From: Topomyia yanbarensis | Lineage: Eukaryota; Arthropoda; Insecta; Diptera; Culicidae | DNA: 64,000 nucleotides | Assembly (NCBI RefSeq): GCF_030247195.1 | Contig: NC_080671.1 | Coordinates: 85,248,370-85,312,369 of the forward strand | Direction of reading: 5' to 3' | In this document: one piece after another, positions 23,712-35,000 of the stretch | How positions within the stretch are numbered: position 1 is the stretch's first letter | How the letters are laid out: each line of letters opens with the position of its first letter | The notes under the pieces: model-generated | What the model saw: only the letters and a program-made list of their open reading frames with translations | Databases searched by the model: none | Told to the model about the DNA's origin: nothing | Position numbers and translations under genes: made by a program

Positions 23712-24248
23712 AAATGTTTCAGAAGGCAGATGGTAATTTTGGCTATTTTCAATTCCTTTGCGATCCTCGTACCCGACCATGTCGTGATTTCATTACTTTT
23801 GGGCAGAAATAATTCGCTATTTTTCCATTGCGTGGCAATTCGGGAAAACACCAATCTTGCCAAAAAAATTTGCACAGGATATCAAGATAAAAACTTTGTG
23901 AATGGATTGTTGCCGAAAGCTTTTGTAACCGACCTCACCTCGTAGACCAGTGGAACGTTTCTAAATATGTAGAGCTTTTAGTTATATCCAAATAAAAGAA
24001 AATGCAGAACATTGGCTGCGCCAATATTGTTTCAACATTTTTAAATGAATTTCATGTTTCAACATTAAAAATTAATTTTGATTTCAAAGATCATAGCTGG
24101 TACCTTGTTCATATTATTCGTATTGACCTACAATATGTAGTTACAAAGCGGTATAACTGGGCCCAGATTAATTTTCACAACCAGGAGAAAATTCAGACAA
24201 AACAAAACGCTATTGAAAATTGAATTCGCGCCAAATCCGCGTGATGCG
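23712..24248. other. intergenic DNA, nothing recognised
   Basis: Short chance frames only; no recognisable repeat boundary. Confidence 0.4.
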
Positions 24249-24249
24249 T

Positions 24250-24720
24250 CAAATTGAGAACAAAAAACGCGACAAATCCGTAAAAATCGCGAAAACCGCG
24301 CAATCCGCGCGACTGTAACGACCCTGCAATTGCGCTACAACTGGGCATATTTGATAATATGAGACTCCGTAGTCGGATTCACAAAAATCGCAGGAAAATG
24401 ACTCAGCGCGCTGAATAGTTTCCATGTGACAATTCAGTTCGTCGTGTCCGGTTAAAGCCCTGGCTAGCATGCCGCAGTGGAGCTTAGGAAAGTGGAGAAG
24501 TTTCGAAATCACTGGGCAGAAGAAGATTTCTTCAATAATTGTGGTGCTCGGACGAAGCCCAGGATCGTATTTTTTCTCTTATCCAACTTGTCGAAATTGG
24601 CAGGGCGGGCTCAGAACCAACGAAGTCTACCTGTCAATTCGTCAGACCATTCTTTTCCAGTAATGTCCGGGTACCCGAACAAGGTAGATAGTGTTGACAA
24701 TGCTTAGTTCTTCGATTTGG
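24250..24720 (-). pseudogene. 3' fragment of a non-LTR retrotransposon ORF2 (RNase H end)
   Basis: On the minus strand, broken frames read VRVPGHY near 24675-24690 (the WVPGH motif of RNase H). Further on is LARALTGHDELNCHMETIQR (near 24410-24470), then CDFCESDYGVSYYQICPV, the Cys/His end found after RNase H in LOA- and I-type polymerases. Frame shifts and stops show it is dead. The LOA assignment is tentative. Confidence 0.6.
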
Positions 24721-25958
24721 GTTTAGCATGCGATAACTAGTTTGGATCATTATTTGTCCGAGCCAACAGGGCCGGAGTCACATTTGGCCCGAGTGGGTAG
24801 TAAGATAAACAAGCAAAGTATGAGTAGTCTTTAATTGGAGATTAGTCGAATATACACAAACTTACTTTTAAACCACATAAAATCACTCCCAGTGCGTTTG
24901 TGCAAATGCAATCGTGATACAACGAGGATTTCAGGAGCACGTATTGTGTGGCTGAGAAACATTTGTGTCGTGATTGAATAATTTTGGGTTTGTTTCGAGT
25001 GGGTAATTACCCACTCCAATCTTTTCGTGTTGGTACTACCCATACTACCTACATCATCCGGTGGCCCTGCGAGTTAAGGTCCTTGATTGCTACCTGAAGT
25101 AATCATTTGAACAGAAGTTTATAGCTTTGATTCTACAGAGAATTATGATGTAATTAGGTGAAAAGTTTAACGGCCTTTTACAGCGAACATGTGAGGTAGT
25201 TGAAAAGTTTTAAAATTTACTCAAATTTAAAAGAATATATGCCATTTCTTAAACGATTGATTTAGTGAACTCTTGATGTAGTATTTTTTGTTTAAAAATG
25301 AGTCATCAGAGAATGAGATGAATAGGGAGCGGCAATCGCATTTAATTTGTAAATTTCATATATATGAAAATCAAAAGCATGTTTGGAAGGGTATTGCAAT
25401 GACGCCACATTTCAATATCAAGCTTGAATCACTGGTTTTACTTCGCTTATAAACGAACGTCTTAGAAACAGTTGTTACTGCAAATTAATTCCGAATATTA
25501 TACGTTATATGCTCCGCATTCAATATTTCGAGTATTTGCGTTATCATTTTGTATATGCAAAAATCACAGCGTTGATAATGTTCAATCAATTACCTACATT
25601 CCGCAGTCAAGTTTGCAGATTAGTTGAGAAAGTCATCGAACGAAATGAACCTTCAAATAGCAAAAAACACACTTTTTCATATAGGATTCCGATATGATTT
25701 CGCAAGATCACACAAAAGATAAGCACATTCACACTCACAGCGATGGGTGCGTAAAACAGATAACTAAGACTGGATGCCAAAAGTAAAATTCTTCCACAAA
25801 TTGCATCTAACCGATATTTGATTTGCCTATATACGCATCGAAAGTATGTAAAAACGATTGACAATCGGCCCCGTGCGGCTCATTTGAATCGACTTATTGG
25901 AGATAACTGTATTTCGACGGGAATTGCCCAATCAAAACGATGCTACTTTCAATGTCTT
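24721..25958. other. upstream flank of gene B, no gene seen
   Basis: AT-rich DNA with small chance frames. The short frames at 25509-25697 and 25607-25864 (minus) have no recognised motif. Confidence 0.4.
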
Positions 25959-26024
25959 GATAAGGCCACGCTGATATGATGTATCGAATGTATATAATTT
26001 GAATGTCTAATTTTTTTAGGCCAT
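25959..26024 (+). promoter_or_regulatory. candidate gene B promoter: GATA box and TATA box
   Basis: GATAAG at 25959-25964 and TATATAAT at 25991-25998 precede the ATG (26054) by 95 and 63 bp. The initiator-like ccattt at 26021-26026 falls at the expected distance from the TATA box. This mirrors the arrangement at gene A. Confidence 0.35.
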
Positions 26025-26053
26025 TTGTTCTGTTTTTCTCCGGAGATCAGCCG

Positions 26054-29000
26054 ATGAGCATGGCGATCACAGTCACGTTACTGCTTTTTGCTGCGGCCAT
26101 CTATGAAGGTAGTGATTTTCGAGGTTATATCGTTACTGATTTAAAATAAAATTTCTTGGAATATTCTAGTGAATTCACAACTAGTGTGCTACCAGTGTGT
26201 GGACTGTGATGTGAACCCTCCAATAGCAGTAGTGTGCCAAGATAGCTATCCTACATCTGCGACACCAACTTTGCCAACTAGTCCTGATACAACGTATTCA
26301 ACTGATATAACGCCTACTTTGCCGACAAGTCCTGATACAACTTTTTCAACGGATATAACTCCAACATTGCCAACGAGTCCCGATCCTACATGTGCAACGT
26401 GTGGTCCAACTGAAGAAACGACTCCAGAGTTTACACCAACACTGCCAACCAGTCCTGAGCCTACTTGTGCAACATGCGGCCCAGAAACTGACACAACACC
26501 TATATTTACTCCAACTTTGCCCACAAGCCCGGAACCAACCTGTGCTACATGTGGTACACCTCCAGAAACCACTCCGGAGTTCACACCGACCTTACCCACC
26601 GGTCCAGAACTAACAACGGCAGAGCCTACCAGCCCTAATACAATATGTCCTACATGTGCACCCGCTACCACGCAAGAATTCACACCAACACTACCCACCA
26701 GCCCGGCACCGACTTGTGCTACGTGTGCCACCTCGTTGAACACAGTCACTGTACCGATCACAAGCCTAACGGATTCAACGATCCTCACACCACCCCTTAC
26801 CACTAGTCCGGGCCCAACATCATCCCAAATTACGACCATTTGGCCGGGCCAGACAGGCATTTGGCCTACCCCGTCGCTTACACCCCCGAGTGCCAGCTGG
26901 CCTACGGTGACCCTTACGAACCCGACGGGAACGTTCCCAACGGTACTGACCACCTTCGCCACCGGCGGCAAAAAACACCTACCGATGCCGTTTTACATAT
27001 GCTTCTCGACGGAACGAATTGGTAAGTACGTAATAGATTTAGCGGGATAACATCAACTGGGTGTAAAAAGAAACCTAAATCTTAGGGAAATCTAAACTTG
27101 TGAAGCCCGTAATAAAAACAGGAAGCCATGAAAATCCCTTTTCCAAGATGTACTTTTTCATAGAGCCTTGTCCCATCCAACCTTATTTTGGTATATTTCG
27201 TGATATTTTTTAAATAAAGCTAGTTGATCGATTTAGTGTATAATTTTCCTGGATTTAATTTTCTGGCAAACGTTGAGACAAATATTTCAATCCACTTAGT
27301 GGTACAATTATTACTTTCGCATTTAGCACTAAGAATTAAGGGATAATTTCAATTTAATTTTTGCCTTTCTCGTATAAAGAAAGACTATGGAATCACTCCA
27401 AAAATCGATTTTCCAACGGAGGGCCGAGTGTTATATACCATTCGATTCAGTTCGTCAAGATCAAAAAAATGCAGGGTAGATGTGTGAATGTATGTGTGTC
27501 TGTATGTGTGTGTCAAATAATGTCACTCAATTTTCTCAGAGATGGTTGGACCGATTTCAACAGACCTAATTTCCAATGAACGGTGTGACGCTCCCATAAG
27601 ACGCTATTGCATTTTTAGTTGATTGAAATTCCGGATCCGGAGTTACGGGTTGAAGAGTGCAGTCACACAGCAATTTCTCTTGTAAACTGGTAACCCTATT
27701 ATGTCCGAATGATGTAATACATATTCAAATACGTTCAACATTACTTAGATTTGCGGTTCTAGATCACTAATGACCAATTAAAGTAGCTTTCACCACATTG
27801 GCCACCTGTGACGGATCTTGATGACCCCGGGGAACTCATCAAGTTCCCGAGCTAATGTTACACCTATTTCCCAGCAAACTCTTAACCGATTTTTACAAAC
27901 AAATGAAGGATATAATACTCCTAATGACTGCTATTGACCTTCCGGCACCCGCGCTAGTGCACTGAGTGCACGCTGCTCTGAAAATCTAGCGAACTTGCCT
28001 TAGGGCACCAGCGGGTGCTCGTCCAGTGAGCCATTTGCGCGACTTCCGGAGGGTTAAATTTCATTAAGTTCTGATTTTTGGTTCCGGAGTTATAGGTTAG
28101 TTATTGTAGTCACAAACGAATTTCTTATATAAGCCGGTACAAACGTAATATCTCGTTCAATATAACATTGTAGAAATGTCTATTACATTAAGCATGCATA
28201 AGTTCACGACTGTCACGAACCTGATTTGAAACATATCGACGTTGACACACTTGATACAAACAAAAATAAAATATTAAATTAGTTTAATCAGCGTGAGTTC
28301 AATGTTGTCATATTTTGAAATGCGGTGGGGAAGGGAAGGCGTATTATTAGTGGGAGCGGGAGGATGTGTCGGGAACCACCTAAAACTTATTTTGGTATAC
28401 GGGGTGAATGAAGGGAATGCAGGTGTGAGGTTGGTTTCAAAGGGGGCGTGGTGAGAGGGGGGATATTTAACCTATGAGGTATAACGGTTATACCGGTTTA
28501 TATGTGAAATTCCTATGTGACCGCAATAACTAACCTGTAGCTCCGGAACCAAAAGTCAGAACCGAATGAAATTCAATAGCAGTCAATGGAAGTATTACAC
28601 CTTTCATTTGAACTCACGTTTGTAAAAATCGGTTAAGAGTTTGCTAGAAAATATGTGTGACATTAACTTAGGAACTTGGCGAGTTCCCCGGGGGTATCAA
28701 GAATCGTCATAGGTGGCCAATGTGGTCAAAGCTACTTTTATCGGTCAATAGTAATCTAGACCTGCGAATCCAAGTAATGTTGAACGTGTTTAAATACGTA
28801 TAACATCATTCGGACATCATAGGGCTACCAGTTAATTAGGGAAATCGCTCTGTGACCGCTCTCTTCAACCCATAACTCCGGAACTGGAAGTCCGATCAAC
28901 TAAACATTCAATAGCGTCTTATGGGAGTGTTGTACAGTTCATTTGAAACTTTCTTTATATGAGAAAGGCAAAACATATTCACAATATAATTTGAACCAAC

Positions 29001-32000
29001 ATCAAAAACTATATTTGCAAAAGTACGGTGTGGATTTGCAGAAATTGAGAAATTTTGAGTCTCTACGCATCGCTCGATCGAGATAGAAGTGTTTTGTTTT
29101 CGGTCTGTTGGAAAAAGAACAGTGCAGTAATCCGCGTTCAAGGTTATTTTGCCATTCTCTGCCTCTTCGAGGTTTGGACTTTTATTTTCTTTTGTGCGTG
29201 TGTTAACCGTTAGGCCACATTCCTCAACCTTTTGTTCGTAAAGCGAGGATTGAACAATAACCAGCTATTTAAGCTGGACTGGTGCGTCGTGGGAAACGAG
29301 TATACAGATAAGTGAAATCTACCTTTTTGATACATTTACGGCTTTTTCCCGTCTGCGCGGGTGCTGACCCCGTGCGTTGACGGTGTCGATGGCTTCCTCC
29401 CCGGATGGCCAAATGGAGATCGAATCGACTCCTAAGGCTCTCCCCCGACCCAAACAATATCCAGAGCTCTCGACCGGTCCCTTTGTGGTCTTCTTTCGGC
29501 CCAAAACAAAATCGCTGAATCTATTACAGATTTCAAAAGACCTGACGGAACGGTTCTCGGCTGTGATCGAAATAAAAAAGGTCCGCTCAGACAGGCTGAG
29601 GGTCGTGCTGACTAACTCAAAGCAGGCAAACGATATTGCTTGCTGCGAGCACTTTACGAAGGACTATCACGTGTATATTCCAGCTGTGAAAGTACAGTCT
29701 GAAGGCGTTGTCACCGATGACAGTTTGACATGCGAGGATCTGCTGCAGTACGGGGTTGGCCGTTTCAGAGACCGCTTACTTCAGCCAGTGAAAATACTCG
29801 AGTGCAAGCGTTTGCACTCAGTAGTAGTCGCGGGGGATGGTTCAAAAACGTACCCCCAATCAAACTCTTATCGGTTGACCTTCGCTGGTACCGCTTTGCC
29901 AAATTACGTCCTCTTGCACAAGGTTCGTCTGCCTGTGCGTCTGTTTGTGCCGCGGGTCATGAATTGCACAAAGTGTAAACAATTGGGTCACACAGCCACC
30001 CATTGTAGCAATAAGGCCCGCTGTGGAAAATGCGGGGAGAATCATCTAGATGATTCGTGCAGTAAGAATGCTGAGAAGTGTCCTTACTGTGCAGAGAATC
30101 TGCATGATATCTCGGCATGTCCCGCGTACAAACTACGCGGGGATAAACTAAAACGTTCCCTTGCTGGACGATCCGAACGTTCTTTCGCAGAAATGCTAAA
30201 GAAAGCTACACCACCAACCTCAACAAACATCTATGCTCACTTGCCTCCTATCGAGGGCGAGGCTGATGACCCACAAGAGGGAACATCTACTAGGGCGCCT
30301 AGAAGTTATAGGAAGAGGAGGAACATTTCCTCTCCTAAAGTTCGTTGTAAAGGCCAGAAGGTATCCCTTGACGGGACTCAGAAAGTCACATCTATTGGAA
30401 GTGTTGCAACCAAACCGAAGCAATTAGCTCCTGGTCTCGGAGGAATAAACTCAGAGAAGGAGTTCCCAGCACTTCCCGGAACATCAAAAATCCCAAGTGT
30501 TCCTCTGTTTCAGTTCGAGAATAATCGCGGCACTGGAATTATCAAACTCTCGGACATTGTGGACTGGATAATAAAAACATTCAATATAACTGATCCTATT
30601 AAAAGTCTTATGTTAGCTTTTCTCCCTACAGTAAGAACATTTTTGAAGCAGTTGACTGCTAAATGGCCCCTCCTTTCAGCGATTGTATCCTTCGATGGCT
30701 AACTCATCGAACGAGGTCACGGATTTGATCACTGTTCTACAGTGGAATTGCAGAAGTATCATCCCGAAAATCGATTCCTTCAAAATTTTAATAAATAATT
30801 TGAGTTGCGATGCATTTGCATTATGTGAAACTTGGTTAACTTCCGACATAGATCTCAACTTCCACGACTTTAATATTATTCGCCTGGATCGAGACACCCC
30901 CTATGGAGGAGTGCTTTTGGGGATCAAAAAGCGCTATTCCTTCTACAGAATTAACCTTCCCTCGATAACAGGTATTGAAGTTGTCGCTTGTCAAGTAACA
31001 ACCAAAGGCAAAGATCTTTGCATAGCTTCCATATATATTCCCCCCAACACCGCGATTGGGCATCGCCGGCTACATGACATCATAGAATCCCTGCCTGCAC
31101 CGCGACTAGTTTTAGGCGACTTTAACTCTCACGGTACGGAATGGGGTTGCCTTTATGATGATAACCGTTCCTCTTTAATTCACAATATTTGCGACAACTT
31201 CAACATGGCAATTCTAAACACGGGTGAAATGACACGGATTCCTCCCCCACCAGCGCGCCCAAGCGCATTAGATTTATCCCTTTGCTCGACCTCGCTAAAG
31301 TTAGAATGCGCGTGGAAGGTAATCCCTGATCCCCACGGTAGCGACCATCTGCCGATCGTAGTCTCAATCAATAACGGCTCAAGGCCATTGGAAACAATCA
31401 ATATTTCGTATGACCTCACACGAAATATCGATTGGAAGAGCTATGCTGCCGCGATATCGGACAACATCGAATCTACTCAAGAACTTCCTCCGGAGGAAGA
31501 GTACAGCTTTTTGGCTGGCTTGATTCTCGACAGCGCGAATCAAGCTCAGACTAAGCCAGTACCCGGCGCGAACATACAAAAACGTTCTCCCAATCCCTGG
31601 TGGGATAAAGAGTGCTCAGACGTGTACGCAGAGAAGGCCGCCGCGTTTAAGACCTTCCGGAACGACGGGTTACCCGCTAGTTTCCGACAGTACGCGACGT
31701 TAGACAAGCGAATGAAGAGTTTGATGAAAGCCAAAAAACGCGGTTATTGGCGCCGGTTCGTCGACGGATTAACGAGAGAAACATCGATGAGCACTCTTTG
31801 GGGAACAGCCCGACGTATGCGAAATCGAAACAGTACTAATGAGAGCGTGGAATATTCAAACCGTTGGATATTCGATTTCGCCAAGAAGGTTTGTCCGGAT
31901 TCCGCCCCGGCACAGAAGATCTACCGCGCCGCGTCCCGTCACGATAACGCGAACGAAACACCTTTTTCGATGGTGGAGTTCTCACTTGCTCTCTTGTCGT

Positions 32001-35000
32001 GTAACAATAAAGCTCCAGGGCCAGACAGAATCAAATTCAACTTGTTGAAGAATTTGCCAGACTCTGCCAAGAGACGCTTGTTGAACTTATTTAATAAGTT
32101 TCTTGAGGCTAACATTGTCCCACACGATTGGAGGCAAGTGAAGGTCATCGCCATCCAAAAACCAGGAAAACCAGCCTCCGACCACAATTCGTATCGACCG
32201 ATCGCAATGCTATCTTGTATCCGAAAGTTGTTCGAGAAAATGATCCTATCCCGCCTCGACAATTGGGTCGAAGCAAATGGCTTACTGTCAGATACACAAT
32301 TTGGCTTTCGCAAAGGCAAAGGGACGAACGATTGTCTTGCGTTGCTCTCAACCGAAATTCAAATGGCCTATGCTAGTAAAGAGCAGATGGCATCAGTGTT
32401 CCTAGATATAAAGGGGGCTTTTGATTCAGTTTCTATCAACATTCTTTCAGAGAAGCGACATTGATGAATGTCTTGACAATTCCTGCACGTTAAGACAACT
32501 TGCAGACGATGGCGTGGTGTCTGTTACGGGACCCAAAGCTGTCGATCTACAAGGACCATTACAGAATACCTTGGACAATTTGTCTGCATGGGCTATTAAG
32601 CTGGGTATCGAATTCTCCACGGAGAAAACTGAGCTAGTTGTATTTTCTAGGAAGCGTGAACCAGCACAACTACAGCTTCTATTAATGGGTCAAACTATAG
32701 CTCAGGTCTTCACAGTAAAATATCTAGGGGTCTGGTTCGACTCGAAAGGTACTTGGGGATGCCATATTCGGTATCTGAAACAGAAATGCCAGCAAAGGAT
32801 CAACTTTCTTCGTACAGTAACCGGAACATGGTGGGGTGCCCACCCAGGAGACCTAATTAGGTTGTATCAAACAACGATACTGTCGGTACTGGAATACGGA
32901 TGCTTCTGCTTTCGATCCGCCGCGAATATACATTTCATCAAACTCGAAAGAATTCAGTATCGTTGTTTGCGTATCGCCTTAGGGTGCATGCAGTCGACCC
33001 ATACGATGAGTCTCGAAGTCCTGTCGGGCGTTCTCCCGCTGAAAAATCGATTTTGGGAACTCTCATATCGATTGCTCATTCGATGCGATATCTTGAACCC
33101 GTTGGTGATTGAAAATTTCGAAAGGCTTGTTGAGCTCAATTCTCAGACCCGTTTTATGTCCCTGTACTTTGACTACATGGCGCAAAATATTAATCCTTCT
33201 TCTTACAATCCCAACCGTGTGCATTTCATAAATACTTCTGAATCTACTGTTTTCTTCGACACATCCATGAAAGATGAGATTATTGGAATTCCGGACCATA
33301 TACGCCCACAAGTGGTTCCAAATATTTTTTATAATAAATTCCGAGAAGTCGACTGTTCTAAGATGTTTTATACTGACGGATCAAGCCTCGAAGGGTCCAC
33401 TGGCTTCGGTATTTTCAATCAAAAGTTCACCGCCTCCTACAAACTCAGTGACCCTGCTTCAGTTTACGCCGCAGAACTAGCTGCTATTCAGTATACCCTT
33501 GGAGTCATTGACACATTACCCGCAGACCATTACTTCATCGTCTCGGATAGTCTGAGTTCTATTGACGCTATTCGCTCGATGAAACATGGAAAGCATTCCT
33601 CGTATTTTTTGGGGAAAATACGGGAGCTACTGAGTGCTTTATCTGACAAATCTTTCCAGATTACCTTGGTGTGGGTCCCTTCTCATTGCTCCATTCCGGG
33701 CAATGAGAAGGCGGACTCCTTAGCTAAGGTGGGTGCCATTGAAGGTGACGTTTTTGAAAGACCAATTTGCTTCCACGAATTTTTCAGTATTACTCATCAG
33801 AGAACTCTCGAAAGTTGGCAAACCTCGTGGAGCAATGGGGAGCTAGGAAGGTGGCTACATTCGATAGTCCCTAAGGTATCGACGAAACCTTGGTTCAAGG
33901 GAATGGGTGTGGGTCGTGACTTCATTCGTGTGATGTCCCGACTCATGGCGAACCATTACACGCTGGATGCACATCTCCGACGTATTGGGCTCGTGGAGAG
34001 TGGTATCTGCGCTTGTGGCGACGGTTATCACGATATAGAGCACATAGTCTGGGCGTGCACCGAGTACAGTTCCGCCAGGTCTCGGCTTATGGACACCCTC
34101 CGGGCCCGAGGAAGACCACCCAACGTCCCGGTTCGAGATGTGTTGGCAAGCCGCGATGTCCTCTATATGTCCCTTATATACACCTTCATAAAAACCATCA
34201 ATATCCAACTTTAACTGCCCCTTTTTCCTTATCATTCTCAGAAACGCTCTCTTCCACCTGTACCATACACCCACGATGGTTTGATGCGACTCCAAGGCGA
34301 CACAAAACATCCCTGTCGAATGAGTCAACAAACACGAGACCTAAAGCACGAACATCACACGCACAATTCGAAATGTAGCCGATCAACATCTGAGCCGCAA
34401 CCCCTGCCATCTCGAGAACGACCACCCGGCGTCCCAGTACATGATTCTTCCTGATGAAGACCACCCTGATTCTGTAATCCATCCGTTGATCTCCCGAAGT
34501 CTGAAACTGAAACAATGTTCTCCCCCTGCCATGTTTGTCCACCCTACTTCCCCTGACTCTTATACACAGAAGTAACACCCCTCCCCCCCCCCCCCCCCCC
34601 CCCAATATCTTCATGAAGCATTTAGCTCTTCTTGCCTTTTCTAGTTTTAACTATTATATTATATGATCTCGTTTAAAATGCCCAACTCTACTACCACGTA
34701 AAATAACTCTAATTAATGTCTCCGAATCTTTACAAAATTTAATCACGCCCTCTAATTATTTCTACTTTTAAGATAGTCGTAAAAATTTTCCCCCTTAGTT
34801 AAACATTTTTTGCTCCAATAATCTCATTGCTAAAAATGTCAAACCATATTGCCATAAAAACTAAATGACCCCTCTAATCTTACGAAAATTATACTACCCC
34901 CTTGTGTATATGTATAGCTATAAATTAGCCTTAGTTTAATTTCAAAAATCAATATGTAAGCCCCTAGTTTTAAGTAATTTAAAATGTGAAACAAAACAAA

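Noticed and set aside
26246..26971. 241-codon minus-strand frame opposite gene B exon 2
   Set aside because: It is the complement of the Thr/Pro repeats (Val/Gly-rich shadow), with no signal peptide or promoter; splicing and family evidence support the plus strand.
29377..29388. Upstream TTG start for LINE ORF1
   Set aside because: A proper ATG at 29389 follows four codons later.
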